DNA of 64,000 nt, from assembly GCA_032622095.1 (NCBI GenBank), contig CP136068.1, positions 156,577,151 to 156,641,150 of the forward strand. Direction: 5' to 3'. The notes beneath the pieces were generated by a model, which did not search any database, was not told the origin of the DNA, and was given only the letters and a program-made list of their open reading frames with translations. This DNA is from Siphonodentalium dalli (taxonomy: Eukaryota > Mollusca > Scaphopoda > Gadilida > Siphonodentaliidae). The position numbers were made by a program, and so were the translations under genes. Shown here one piece after another: positions 22,799 to 35,265 of the stretch (position 1 is the stretch's first letter; each line of letters starts with the position of its first letter).

Positions 22799-25700
22799 TA
22801 CTCTAGTAGCTGAGGGCGTTTTGTATGCACTTTTATGTCCAGAGCAAAACTCTTCACGAATCCACTAATTGAAGGTACACGAACAATATTTGGTTGGTGA
22901 CACATTTCCCATTGAGGGCGAAATGGGTCAAATGGCCACGCCCCTTTTTGCGCGAAGTACTACCACCCGCCGTGACTATATCTCCAGAACCGTTGGCCAA
23001 AGGGGGTTGTGTGACCACTCAAAATGTGCAGAATGGCTACATTATGGGGGGTCAGTAATACATTTTCATATCCAAAAGTCAATGGTTTTTAAGATAATTG
23101 CCAAAAACCAAAAACAATCCATTTTAAGGGCCCAATTTTGGGGTTCAGCACTTTTATCTCAAAGCTGAGCCCCCAATTCGAATTTTATTGATCTATATCC
23201 ATCGGTGCCACATATAGGTATAATTTCTGTACCATTACCGGATGGGATTAATCTCCAAGGAGCTCTTGACCCTGAAAATCCACATTATGGGGGGTCAGTA
23301 ATACATTTTCATATCCAAAAGTCAATGGTTTTTAAGATAATTGCCAAAAACCGATTTCAACATGTTACGCACCACAAGTATACAATACCACCAAAGCCAC
23401 AGCATATGTATGACACTTTTTAAACAACTATCCGAATTCTCTGATCGACTTAAGAGCACAATTGACCACACACAATGGGATTAGCTGGAAATTGCTGCTG
23501 AGGATGTGTTGATCCCGACACACAACGTGAGCTCTTCATGACTGAACATGCCTTGGAAACTGGTGTGCTTTACCAAAAATCAGGTAACAATTGTGCTCTA
23601 ATCAACAGAAATGTACAGATTGAACAAAACAGGTTTTCAAAATTTGTTATCAACAGCTGATCTGATTTAAGTGACCAAGATATGAAACATGCTGAACACT
23701 TTTACTAAATGGAATGACCAGCTGTTTGCTTCATGCAGCAGCCACATGTTGCGATCCTAAAATGGGTATTGCACCTGGGCATAGTAAAAACATGTTGTAA
23801 TCAGATGGGAGATGACCATATATACCAGTATATATTTCAGAAGTAATCAATTCTTACAAAAGGACACCTCATCTCACAAAAAGTTTTAGGAAATGATGGA
23901 ATGATCACTATTCAATCAATAGTAGAATGAGCCTTTGTCAGTCCCACATTAGTTTTGATTGGCCATGATAGTTGCATCACTTGCAGGTTGGAGAAGATGG
24001 GGGTCTATAATTTCACTAACATAATTCTTCATAATAGCTAATAGCCCTCATAACTTACCATTTTAAAGATATTTTCATTTTCAATACCACCTCAGGTTAA
24101 GTGGTCTTGCTAATTTTATATTATGCTGATGGGTACTGCTGGATTGATATGTTTGTAGGTCAAAGCAATTCTGTCAAGTACCATCATTTTACCTAAAGTT
24201 GGTTATTTTTGCATTGTTTGGCTAACCCGAGCAATTTGTGCAAAAGTCAGTGTCTGTATGCAACATTCAAGAACTTATATACTTCAAAATTTTATTGTGT
24301 ACGCTGATGTTTGGTAAACAACAGGAATAGTCATCTCAATTATGGCCAGTTTGTAAAAACCAGCACCCATTATTAAAATATTTCACAATATACATGTTTT
24401 TTAATGTTTTCTACACATTGTGGCTTATCCTCGATTCGTTCAGATCGCTTTGCTCTACCTGAATATCATACCAAATGTATTAGCATCACCACTAAACTTG
24501 GGATGAATACTGCCAAATGAATATATTGTGATAAGGGCAGTGGAAAAATAATGGTTGAGTCTTTTCTAAATATAATTCTAGTAAAACCTACACAATACCG
24601 TCTTGGTCTGATAAGACTCAGAGTCATGTTTATTTAGGAGTATAGACATGAAGTCCACCAGTTTCATGAAAATTAAATGGGCTCTGCACTAGTAACATCT
24701 GGACTCCTGGGACCCATTAATATTGACAAATGCAACACAAATGAAAAATACATAGTAACTTTCCTCAAACATAGATTATAACCTGACAATCATTGTGTTT
24801 GAATCAGTGTACATATGTATATGTAGGCATGGCCATAGCATGTTTTTGAAATACTGCAGAGTGCAGACCATAAATTTCACTAGAATATACATGTAGTTAC
24901 TGCATGTACATCACACACATAAGGCGACTGACACACATAAACGTACCTGCAGGGTTCACAATATTTGACATGTAAAGTATATATACATCTCCTGTGCCTA
25001 TAACATCAAACCAAACGGTTTACAGTACTTTTACTGACATTTTTGGAGTGGCACATATACATACATAAAAAATAAAAGTCAATTTAAAGGGACGAAATGA
25101 AAAATAAGTTTGTGCAACTATAATGGAGATCTAAATTGAATTACAACATCCACAAATCTACAAAATCTACAACATCCACAAATCTACAAAATCTACAAAA
25201 ACATCTGACTATCATAGACATTGGTAATGTGATCATTTTTCCTTGATAAGTTGAAACATGAGGGAGTATTGCATAGCATGGCTACATGCAGAATGTAGAT
25301 TTGTATGTATTTATATCTGCATATCAACTGATGCTTATATTTTTCTTCTAACTCACTCCAGGCTAGCCATTATTTGTTCTAGAATAATGTACATGTTAGG
25401 GAAATTGTAGAACCTTTATACAAAATGGTGATGCAGCCAATCAAAATTGATGTGGGACTGATAAAGACACAACCTGCTCGACTACTGAATCATACTGATT
25501 GATCAAATTGTAGTAACTCAACATTTACTAAACATACTTGTGGGCTGAGTATAATTCAATTCAACATTAGAATACCATAAAAACACCCTGTTCTCCCATA
25601 AGTTTAAAGAAAATAACACATTGAACTCATTTCCAAGTATATTGCTAATGTGATATATGTCATTCCATTTATAACCATTTTGGCAGCCATCTCACATCAA

Positions 25701-26364
25701 AGGCCATGAAATCTAGATAACAAAAGATGAACTACATTCAAATTATATCACCAGGTAACCTTTTTGTAGGAGTTTTAGGTTACTGATCAAATACCGTATA
25801 ATTGATGATTTCCTCAACATCTTTGTTATTGGGAAAATGTCTGTTTTTCATTCTACGACCAATATATTCCATCCAAAAACCTTATGTTCAGGGTCAAGAG
25901 CTCCTTGGAGGTCAATCTCATCCAATAATGGTACAGAAATTATACCTATATGTGGCACCGATGGATATAGATCAATAAAATTTGAATTGGGGGCTCAGCT
26001 TTGAGATAAAAGTGCTGAACCCCAAAATGGGCCCTTAAAAATTGATTTTTTTTGGTTTTTGGCAATTATCTTAAAAACCATTGACTTTTGGATATGAAAA
26101 TGTATTACTGACCCCCCATAATGTGGCCATTCTGCACATTTTGAGTGGTCACACGACCCCCTATGTCCAACGGTTCTGGAGATATAGTCACGGCGGGTGG
26201 TAGTACTTCGCGCAAAAAGGGGCGTGGCCATTTGACCCATTTCGCCCTCAATGGGAAATGTGTCGCCAACCAAATATTGTTCGTGTACCTTCAATTAGTG
26301 GATTCGTGAAGAGTTTTGCTCTGGACATAAAAGTGCATACAAAACGCCCTCAGCTACTAGAGTA
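22799..26364. mobile_element. 3.57-kb foldback element with ~480-bp inverted arms
   Basis: The left arm (22799-23277) and right arm (about 25888-26364) are inverted copies, starting TACTCTAGTAGCTGAGGGCG. AAT flanks both ends (22796-22798, 26365-26367), a possible 3-bp target duplication. Each arm contains the same 99-codon open frame, read in opposite directions, so that frame reflects duplication rather than two genes. A 70-bp piece of the left arm is repeated at 23282-23352. The interior (23353-25887) shows no long frame or splice-bounded exon. It is non-autonomous or decayed and the superfamily is undetermined. Confidence 0.8.
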
Positions 26365-26367
26365 AAT

Positions 26368-26942
26368 ATATGCATATAAATAATTCATGTAAATTGAAAC
26401 TTTTATATGTGGTTTAAAAGATCGCTGTAAATCTTAAAACCAATTTTGTTTCCGATAAACATGTCAGGGCTGGGAACCTCCATCATAATTGGCTCGAAAA
26501 TGGTAGGAAAACAAAAGTTAGTATTAGTATTTCAATAGTTTGTGTGTACCACAACATTATGAACACAAAACGTGACTGATGGGACAAACCAATGGGAAGT
26601 AAATTATGGGTGAATATTTGGGGCGAAATAGTATGGGAAAGTATATAGCTTAATGATTGTCAATAATGTTTCCATATTCAAATACAAATGAAGTAATAAG
26701 TAACCAATATATTGTCAGTTAGTTAAAAATCCACAATGCACAAAAAATTGTTAAAATCCATCAGTTTTTTGCCTGTAAAAAAATGGTAGAGCTGTTCTTT
26801 ATCATAACTTAGGATTGGTGGCAGTTATTGAGAAAATTAAAAAAGATTCATAAATTTGGGTATCTAACCATTCCACTGAGTAATACAGTTATAAATTTAG
26901 AAGAATTCAAAATTTTCACAAAAATGCAACTTTCTGCTGGAA
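26368..26942. other. No gene seen
   Basis: AT-rich sequence with no exon, clear repeat or inverted structure. Confidence 0.4.
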
Positions 26943-27038
26943 ATGACCAGCAATATGTCTCAGATCGAAGTTTAATGACCAGCAATATGTCTCAGATCGA
27001 AGTTTAATGACCAGCAATATGTCTCAGATCGAAGTTTA
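26943..27038 (+). repeat. 32-bp tandem repeat, three copies
   Basis: Three identical units starting ATGACCAGCAATATGTCTCA at 26943, 26975 and 27007. No mismatches were seen, so it is recent. Confidence 0.9.
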
Positions 27039-27066
27039 AGTATTCATCGTTTTCTTCACTTATTAA

Positions 27067-27447
27067 CCCTTTACCCAACAGAAGGGCCCTGTGCCAATGC
27101 ATTCTCTTATATATGCGAGTCGACCATAGGTCGCCTCGCATATATAAGAGAATGCATTGGCTTAACACATTAAAAATTATAAAATTGTTAAAGAATGTAA
27201 GAAAAAATGGTAAACAGTGTTTTTTTTAGGCCAATGCATTCTCTTATATATGCGAGGCGACCTATGGTCGACTCGCATATATAAGAGAATGCATTGGCAC
27301 AGGGCATAACTGTAACTATCACAATGTCGTCAAGGAGCCGGTTCCAATGATATCCATATTTGTATGGTTCTATTGAGACAGACCGAAGATATTTTAGGCT
27401 GTTGAAGCTTTATTTGGCCGGTTTTGGCCGGTTTGTTGGGTAAAGGG
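27067..27447. mobile_element. TTAA-flanked MITE, family 1
   Basis: TTAA lies at 27063-27066 and 27448-27451. It is nearly identical to 2794-3175, including the two 67-bp palindromes (27094-27160 and 27231-27297) and the TTTGGCCGG doublet at the right end. The high similarity implies recent movement. Confidence 0.85.
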
Positions 27448-27451
27448 TTAA

Positions 27452-28270
27452 CTCAATTTTAAGTTGAGCTATTGCAGGCCTGCACGTTTCAAAATTATGT
27501 GTAACCTATTTTTCGTTCACCTAATTTTGAAACATATATGGTTCGTGCTTAGGTAACCCATACCATAGGTTAGCGGAATGGTTACACAAACTGTTATAAT
27601 CACTACAACTGCTATTATTAACAACAGATGGGCATCCGGCAACTCATTAAAATTCCGTAATAATTTTGAATGTCTCAAATTAAGGTGAGAATCAGTTATC
27701 GCGAGACCTACATAAAACTTTGGCGTGACCTGTATTTCGTTCGCAGCATGATCATTTTAGATAACCTCCAGGCGAACTAAACAGTCGTACTCCTCAAATT
27801 TGCAGGCCTGTATTGCCATGGGTTGGAGTCCATCTGTCAACAATTTCCTTTAGCACACCCTACAGGCCACATCCCTCATTAGATCGTCACCAAACTTTGT
27901 ATGGATCTTCGGGGTGACCTCTAGGTTACAATTTTTTCAAAAACATGGCCACCAGTTTCTTAAATTTAACATTTTAATCCATCGACACACCCTGTAGGCC
28001 ACAATTATTGACAAAATGTTTTTAAAATTTACAAGCATGTATGGGATCACCTCTAGATGGTAGCTAATGAATTTGAACGATTTTCGATGATGAAATATCT
28101 TGGATTTTACTCTTTGCATGACTAAGTCTTTTGGCACACCTTACAGGTGTTGGGATAGCTCATTTGTCTAATAACTTGCTAATATTTTTGGAAAATATAG
28201 AAAAGAAAAAAAAATATTGAAATAGGAAGGCATGATATATTTGCAGCCATTTTCGAGCCAATTATCATGT
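27452..28270. repeat. Decayed repeat with internal ~180-bp units
   Basis: Phrases such as CACACCCTACAGGCCACA, GGGGTGACCTCTAGGTTA and GGATCACCTCTAGATGG recur at about 180-bp spacing (about 27850, 27990, 28130). It starts with AAGTTGAGCTATTGCAGGCC. No open frame of note. Confidence 0.5.
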
Positions 28271-28892
28271 AGATTCCTGGCCCTGCATGTGTCAACAGAT
28301 AAACAAATAAATATTTAGATGAGTTGTGATGACGAGAGACTACAGGCGTCCTCAAATGTCATATTTACAGAGTTCTTTGCATTCAAGTGGACTTCTGTTT
28401 AATTATATAGTTTGCTGCGGCGGGAATAAAATAAAATAAAAGTGCAGACTCAAATAAGCATCGTGCAGGGTGGCCATTATAAACACTTTATTGGGAACAC
28501 CAGAGTATGTAGATATAGGTACTCATCTAAGATTCATCATTTTAAGAGCAAGAAGTTTCTGTAACCATGAACACATCTCTAAGTATTTCATGTCATAATT
28601 ATAATTATAAATGAATTCACTGTGATATATGCTATTGCAAACTTGTATTTTAATATTCATCAGTATTTTTCTTTAATCTCAATAAGCTGTGATAGTTTGA
28701 TTAGTGATTTTACCTGATTTTACCTGATATTGTACATACAGAATAATTTATATCATCTCCAAATATTTGATGTTCGATTCATTATTCAATTCAGTTTAAA
28801 ACATTTTTTTCAAAATCATTCAAATATCCCAAACGTAAGGAAAATAAATAAAAATAATGTTTTTTTTTTTTTTTACACATTATTTTTCAAAG
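28271..28892. other. No gene seen
   Basis: AT-rich. A T run lies at 28859-28873. The open frame 28730-29086 reads from this stretch into a MITE and is not supported. Confidence 0.4.
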
Positions 28893-29083
28893 CTCTCGGG
28901 GGAAATATGGCTTGTTGCCATTCATCGGAAACTCTCCCCGAGAGCTTTCCGATGAATGGCAACAAGCCATATTCCCCCGAGAGCTTTCCGATGAATGGCA
29001 ACAAGCCATATTTCCGACTTAATCCTGAAAAGTTACTCATAATTCTGCTGTGGTTAAGGAGTCGATCACTTAGGGCATTACTG
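28893..29083. mobile_element. Rearranged family-4 MITE
   Basis: The right half of a family-4 element ends GGCATTACTG next to TA. The arm piece CGAGAGCTTTCCGATGAATGG is present twice in tandem and once inverted, and the left terminus is missing, so the copy has been rearranged. Confidence 0.65.
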
Positions 29084-30379
29084 TAGACTGATTGGAAGTA
29101 AGGAACATAATATGAATAACATTTACCCGGTTGCTATACACAGAGTTGTTTGAGGTTGTTTTTGTTTTTGAAGAAGTTTTCCAAGTGCCTTATTTATCTT
29201 GCCATTCACCCCTCTATACCCCAATGCTGTCCTCAATAAAAATGCATATATCTGAAAGCTTAAATTACATGTAGCAATCTAGAATCATTTGGCAATAAGG
29301 GCATACTTTATTGAGGTACATTTTTAAATCACCTGTTCAAAGTGGTCACCATTTCCAGTTGACTTGCACGTTAATATTTGTCTGTTGCCGGCATAATAAA
29401 ACCAATCTTACTTGCTTGAAGTACCGTTAGTTATGGACTTTCTTCACCAATATTAAAAAGTTTATTTGGTTTGAGCGAAAACTAGATATTTATTTGCTGA
29501 ACCATAATTCATTGGTTTCTTATCGAAATGGCAATGTATCGATCACAATGGCACACTGAGATGTCCCTCAACTCAAATCAAGCTTGAAAATCACTCCCGA
29601 CTCGCCCATGTTGAGGTTCAAACCTGCGCTAACCTCGTCTAGCCCAACAATGGAAAGAATGCAGTTTATGTTTATGAATGAAATTTTCCTTTATATATTT
29701 GGCATTTAACTATGAAGTTGTGCATATTTTCACAATAAAAACATCCCATCATTTGAATTTGTGAAACACCAACAGAATCGTCCAAATGGTTTGTTTTATT
29801 TTGTCAGATAATACTTCGTAAAAGTTTAGTGGTGCATTCAATATATCTCTCAACTGAGTCTGTGATATTAAAGTAATTAACTGTAATTAAATGGACCCCA
29901 AGGCCTTCGAAGTGAGTTCATGTGAAATTAGATTAATTTTATAAAAGTCTGCAAAACAATTATCATCAACAAGTACATAGATTGACTTTGTTCTGATTTT
30001 CATTATTAGTAATAATGAAATTTCCCATATCAAAATGATTGTAATGTAAACATTTTGTTTACATAACAATAGATTCAAAATCTCTTGATTGGAAAAATTT
30101 CAATATTAATTAATATAGGAACAAAGTTTATCTATTTCACGTTCTTCTTAGTGGTGATGTTTTTCAGACTTTTATAATTGTTGCACATTTACATACTGTA
30201 AGTGTCTTGGGGTCCCTTTAAAGCACATTTGTATTTATCCATCAGTATTTTATGTTAATCTCAATAATCTGTGATATTTTGATTATTTTTTGTAAATGTA
30301 TTCACATTGTGTATATATATATTGGCTTTACACCGGTGCATTCAAATCTATAGTGTATTTCTGACTAAATGATATAGAT
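29084..30379. other. No gene; one probable old repeat
   Basis: 29515-29605 matches a dispersed repeat at 20040-20140. 29891-30217 is bounded by GGACCCCAAGGC and CTTGGGGTCCC and resembles 13110-13610, so it is probably an old inverted-end element. The remainder shows nothing. Confidence 0.4.
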
Positions 30380-30383
30380 TTAA

Positions 30384-30621
30384 CCCTATCATGACGGGAG
30401 CTGTGCTGGTGCAGCATTAAACCCCCTGTACCAGTGCATTCTATTATATATGAGTCTCGCATATATAAGAGAATGCTCTGGCTTACAAGGTCAATGTAAA
30501 TAATGTTAGGCCAGTGCATTCACTTATATATGCGAGGCTCCCAATGGGAGACTTGCATATGTAGGAGAATGCATTGGCACAGGATTTTCACAAATTTTCA
30601 GGAAGCTCAAGTCATGAAGTA
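30384..30621. mobile_element. TTAA-flanked MITE, family 3
   Basis: TTAA lies at 30380-30383 and 30622-30625. It begins CCCTATCATGACGGGAGC. It holds two degenerate relatives of the 67-bp palindrome (about 30427-30481 and 30514-30577) between CCTGTACCAG and GGCACAGG. Confidence 0.65.
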
Positions 30622-30625
30622 TTAA

Positions 30626-31293
30626 TATGGATGCATTTGTACCTGCATTTTGTTAGGACATGGCCAGGAACTCACGTCATCTGACAAAATTCCATTCATT
30701 GTAATTCATTCATGTCTGTTTTACAAAACAAATGTATATACCACCCCTGGTCAAGTGGTCCTGTCTGTCTGCTATGATTTTTGTGGGTCCTGCTGAATTG
30801 CTATGATGCTGGTAGGGCAAACTGATGCCATTTCGAAAAAGTACCGTAATGTTTTCTAAAGTTGTCATTTTTGCAGTGTTTGGCGTACTTTGTATGATCT
30901 GAGAAAAAGCCAGTGTCTATGTTGCATTCAAGAACATATATAGTTTTGACAATTTTAATAATGGCAACGCTGGTGTTTCTAAAACTATTTACCATGTGGA
31001 CAACACGAAAACAGCAATTTCTAAGTCGAAAAAGGGGGAATAATAACTCTGTCAAAAATCATGAGACCATGACCACATACAAAATATTGAGAAATTCTTT
31101 TCGATTTTGTTCATTCGAACAAGGATGGGCAAGGACATGCTCATTATAATAGTCCTTCGAAATGTTTAGGGGGATAAAAATAGCATGGCAATTTGTGTCC
31201 TTACCGGTGGTGCCTGCCTCATCCTGGGGCCGGTCCAGTGCCGTTTTATTATGAGATTTAAAGATCACATACATGGAAATACGGTCATTTTTA
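30626..31293. other. No gene seen
   Basis: Short open frames exist on both strands at 30801-31274 but none has splice borders or family likeness. 30725-30950 shares phrases with 24080-24260 (GTCTTGCT/GTCCTGTCTG, GCTGGATTG/GCTGAATTG, TGCATTGTTTGGC/TGCAGTGTTTGGC), so this is a diverged copy of the foldback element's interior. Confidence 0.45.
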
Positions 31294-31297
31294 TTAA

Positions 31298-31512
31298 CCC
31301 TTCCATGACTGGAGGTTCTTGAAATTTTACAACCTATGCCAATAATATTTTTTATATATGCGAGTCTCCAATATGGCCTGACAATATTTACCTTGACAGT
31401 GCATTCTCTTATACATGTATATGCGAGGCTCCCTATGGGAGACTCGCATATATAAGAGAATATACTGGCACAGAATCTTTAATGCGGCACCAGCACAGCT
31501 CCCATCAGGATT
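31298..31512. mobile_element. Family-3 MITE, decayed right end
   Basis: TTAA at 31294-31297 is followed by CCCTTCCATGACTGGAGG. The palindrome near 31400-31470 keeps ATGCGAGGCTCCC/GGGAGACTCGCATATATAAG. The right end has CAGCACAGCTCCC but no TTAA. Confidence 0.6.
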
Positions 31513-31823
31513 ATGTGGGTACCTGGCTGAAATTTATCACATCACATCACATCACATTGTATTTGTTTTTGCTTGTTTCACTTGTTTTGTTTTTGTTATA
31601 ACATTGTTATTGCTGAGCACTATAATTTATAGAACCTAGCGATGCATCATGCTTGTTGAGTTGATTATACAATAAATCGTTGACAGATTTCCTTAGTTTT
31701 TCATATTTATTCTGTCCAAATTCCTCCTGACGAAATTTCTTAGTTGTGCTGGAATTTAGTTTGCAATAATTCAAAAAGACAAGCTGTTACAAACTTAGTG
31801 TGAGTTTCAAGCCTTGAAATTGG

Positions 31824-31912
31824 GGACCTCATTCTGCAAATGACAGACACCCTGAGGGTGAATTTAGTGATTCTACCCTAAATTCATTCTGCAAATGACA
31901 GACACCCTATTT
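31824..31912. repeat. Scrambled family-5 MITE fragments
   Basis: GGGGACCTCATTCTGCAAAT, GAGGGTGAATTTAGTGATTC and a second CATTCTGCAAATGACAGACA occur out of their normal order. Flanks repeat AGACACCCT and TTTCAAGGCTTG, also seen at 11915-11935. Confidence 0.5.
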
Positions 31913-32079
31913 CAAGGCTTGGTGAGTTTAAATTTTTCATTGTCACTGTCTAAAAATTGTGTGTTCCTCTAGAATATGACTCAATTAAGTATGAATACTT
32001 TTGCAGTGAATATTTTGTGCCAGTTTTTAAAATGTCATAGTAATCTGCTGATTACTCTTGGGACCCATATGTTTATTAA

Positions 32080-32223
32080 CCGTTCCATGTCTGGAGCTTC
32101 CTGAAATTTTTCCCTGGAGCTGTGCTGGTGCAGCATTAAAGATCCTGTGCCAATGCATTCTTTATATATGAGAGAATATGTATACTAGCATATATAAGAT
32201 AATGCACTGGCACAGCCCCAGCG
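32080..32223. mobile_element. TTAA-flanked MITE, family 3 (short)
   Basis: TTAA lies at 32076-32079 and 32224-32227. It begins CCGTTCCATGTCTGGAGC. It contains a shortened form of the shared palindrome (32152-32212) flanked by CCTGTG and CACAG. Confidence 0.65.
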
Positions 32224-32428
32224 TTAACTTTCAAGGAAAAATTCATCCTTTATGGTCCTTTTTTGGGTCAGTAGGTTTATTAAATTTTTTCCACCAACAA
32301 ACACCATCAGAACTGAATTGTAAAATGTTTAGGATGATCAAAAGTTTTCTTGAAAAAAATTGCAATACATTCAGACTGATACATGTACGGTTTCCTAATA
32401 GAATGGAAGAATATTTATACTGTAACTA

Positions 32429-32561
32429 CAGAAATGCTATAAATTATCGACTCGGCGAGAGCTTTCTGATGAATGGCAACAAGCCATATTTCCGACTAAA
32501 TCCTGAAAAGTTACCCATAATTCTGCTGTGGTTAAGGAGTCGATTATTTATAGCATTACTG
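32429..32561. mobile_element. Family-4 MITE, shortened left arm
   Basis: Ends CAGAAATGCTATAAATTATC and TAGCATTACTG next to TA. The left arm lacks the CAGAATTATGGGTAAC block, so only the right arm is complete. Confidence 0.7.
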
Positions 32562-32951
32562 TAGTACACAGGAATTCTCTCCAGGAAAACAATTGTGATT
32601 GTCCAATGGCCAGCGCAAATACCACTTCTCAATCGCACAGGTATTTGGCCCGATAGACCCCACCCCCAAAGACATATCAGACAAGGTAACACTCTATAAG
32701 ATGACCCAAATTCCCACCACCTGTCATTATCAAGCTGTGGTTAAAATATTTATGTTATGTTTTTCACACTATAATGCCTGTTTTGTTCAAGAATGGCCAT
32801 GGTTCAGTTTGACATATCACCCAACTCGATCAGTTGATTGTATCAATAGTTACAAACATCAGAACAGAAAAATTATGACCAAAATTTCTGGTCAAGACAT
32901 TTACTGGCCACGCTGCTAAAGGAATCTTCCAAGGGGCAGCCATTTTTCGTA
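32562..32951. other. No supported gene
   Basis: A 106-codon open frame (32599-32919) has no splice borders, no recognisable domain and a composition like its surroundings. I do not call it. Confidence 0.4.
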
Positions 32952-33155
32952 CAGTAATGCTCTAATTAATCGACTCCTTAACCACAGCAGAATTATGGGT
33001 AACTTTTCAGGATTTAGTCGGAAATATGGCTTGTTGCCATTCATCGGAAAGCTCTCAAGCTCTCACATGGCAACAAGCCATATTTCCGACTAAATCCTGA
33101 AAAGTTACCCATAATTCTGCTGTCGTTAAGGAGTCGATTAATTAGAGCATTACTG
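32952..33155. mobile_element. TA-flanked palindromic MITE, family 4
   Basis: A full-length copy, CAGTAATGCTCTAATTAATC to its complement, between TA dinucleotides. The centre has AAGCTCTCAAGCTCTCACATGG, where about 10 bp of the arm is lost. Confidence 0.8.
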
Positions 33156-33260
33156 TATGTGACATTCATCAAGACTTCATGTAATTATTTATTCATTTCA
33201 ACCCATAAAAGATGTTCTTATGGAACCCATGGTGGCGTATTTGGTAAGGTGCATAACAAG

Positions 33261-33368
33261 CAAATGATACCAGCATACACTATCTAGCAAATTATACCAG
33301 CTTACACCATCTAGTAAATTATACCAGCTTACACTATCAAGCAAATTATACCAGCATACACTATCTGG
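33261..33368 (+). repeat. 27-bp tandem repeat, four copies
   Basis: Units of CAAATTATACCAGCTTACAC plus about seven bases start at 33261, 33288, 33315 and 33342. A repetitive open frame on the other strand is a consequence. Confidence 0.85.
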
Positions 33369-34409
33369 TAATTGACTCAAGCAGACTTGATTCATTGTAC
33401 ATGTACATTGTAATATACCGATTGCTGTAATCAATCACAAAAATATCACAACGCTTGTGTAGATTGAAGTACTTAATTATTTCACAACTGAAATCAGCAT
33501 GTGACATCTCATTAGGTTTTTACAATCTACTCACTTAAAGTGATCAAATAGAAATGGAGAATAGTTTGTTCAAATTGGTAATTTTTAAGAAATATAATAT
33601 CCAAATAGACGACGCACACCGTCGTTCTTTTATATTTATTAAATACAGTGACTCTCGATGGAGCGAAACCAGTTTCGTTAGTTCATCGCCAATATTTGAG
33701 TCCCGAATCAAGTAGTAAATATCTATAATTGAGTGTTGTTCAAACGATGTTTTCTATGGAGTGGTACAGTCAATTTGCCTCAAATTTTCGGCGATATTAG
33801 AATGTTACATTCCTCCAGTTGGCATAGTGCCTGAATACTAACTTATCAGTATCATGCACCCGAACAAGTACATATGTATTTAAACTGAATTTACCATATA
33901 AACAACCTTTAGGCTACATTTTCCACTGGTATGCTAAAATTAGCTGGTGAAATTGTTGTAAAAGTAAAACATAATGTGATCCAAATAGTCAGACTGACCG
34001 ATAGACAAAACTTCTTTTATTTGACTGAGAAATGTAAACCAAAAAATAACCATCCAGTTTTCTGAATAGAACCTGGTGTGAAATGTCTACAATGGAGGTT
34101 TACGAGCAATTATACCTCTTCACAATACAAACCGTTCATAACACCATGCATACATGGCATTAGTAGTAGCTAGCTCGCAGACAAGTATGACTCGTCACAC
34201 AGTAGTATTTCAACCAGGCTCTGATCAGGATTCAATCCATGAACTGGATAATAGTTTTCCATATATGGTATGGTATGAGATTAATTTACTCCGATATAAA
34301 TTTTGTCATGTCATCGAATACTAGAATATGATATTCTTTAAAAAAAAAAATATTTAATCTTGTTGCACATTATTTGAACAATGCAGATTATGATGGTGAT
34401 GGCAGTCTA
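33369..34409. other. No gene seen
   Basis: AT-rich with no exon or inverted repeat found. 33610-33800 has a few CG-containing phrases but no open frame. Confidence 0.4.
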
Positions 34410-34622
34410 CAGCAATGCCCTAAGTAATCAACCTCTTAACCAAAGCAGAATTATGGGTAACTTTTCAGGATTTAGTCGGAAATATGGCTTTTTGCCATTC
34501 ATCGGAAAGCTCTCAAGGAGAGCTTTCCGATGAATGGCAACAAGCCATATTTCCGACTAAATCCTGAAAAGTTACCCATAATTCTGCTTTGGTTAAGAGG
34601 TCGATTACTGAGGGCATTACTC
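34410..34622. mobile_element. Palindromic MITE, family 4
   Basis: Arms of about 105 bp pair almost perfectly around CTCTCAAGGAGAG. Left end CAGCAATGCCC; the right end has CTCTA where CTGTA is expected, a point change in the terminus. Confidence 0.75.
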
Positions 34623-35265
34623 TATATAGGCGCATGCATGTCTTGGCAATATGGCTAGAAAACTCTGTATTGGAAATACCCAGAAAGTTGGCAGTGAATG
34701 AGTTACGACTACCGCACTAATATTGCGATATTTGCTTAAGTTTCTAATAAAATTGCACATTGATAATGGTACCTTGCTGTGTGGATATGAACAGTGTATT
34801 GCGATCATGTCATGTCTCCCTAATAAGCATTGGACAAGCTTAGAATTGAATACATGAACCACAATAGCCTGCCATGTACAGTTATAGAACCGAACATGAC
34901 TGGTACTAACACACTGTACTGACAATGATAATATAGTTTTGTCCAGTTTAGGCATTGTGTTTATGGACCCAAAACAATGTTTACTGTAGTATTCTATAAA
35001 ACACTGTCCATCGTTAATCGCGTTTCATTGGTTTTAACTTTTAATCAATCACAATTCTCAATGCTCAAATATCCAGTTATTCCACATTTCAGTCCAATGG
35101 AAATACGCACAATAGAATAAATAGCTACAGATTACGCATTATGAGATGCCTTCATATAATTATGTAAGCAAAACATCCGATTGCATCTGCACAAACTCCA
35201 GAACATCACTGAATGTTCAGACAAGCCTACACTGCATGGGTAGTGTAATATTGAATATACCTATA
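34623..35265. other. No gene seen
   Basis: A 112-codon open frame on the minus strand (34617-34955) starts inside the MITE end and has no family likeness or splice evidence. It is not supported. Confidence 0.4.

Noticed and set aside
22869-23168. 99-codon frame, with its twin at 25995-26294, as a gene pair
   Set aside because: The two are the inverted arms of one foldback element; kept only as a finding about a possible maintained frame.
32599-32919. 106-codon + strand frame
   Set aside because: Composition like surrounding AT-rich DNA; no splice borders or family likeness.
33198-33434. Repeated YNLLDSVSW peptide on the minus strand
   Set aside because: It is a translation of a 27-bp tandem repeat.
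34617-34955. 112-codon minus-strand frame
   Set aside because: Its beginning or end falls in a MITE terminus and no coding support was found.
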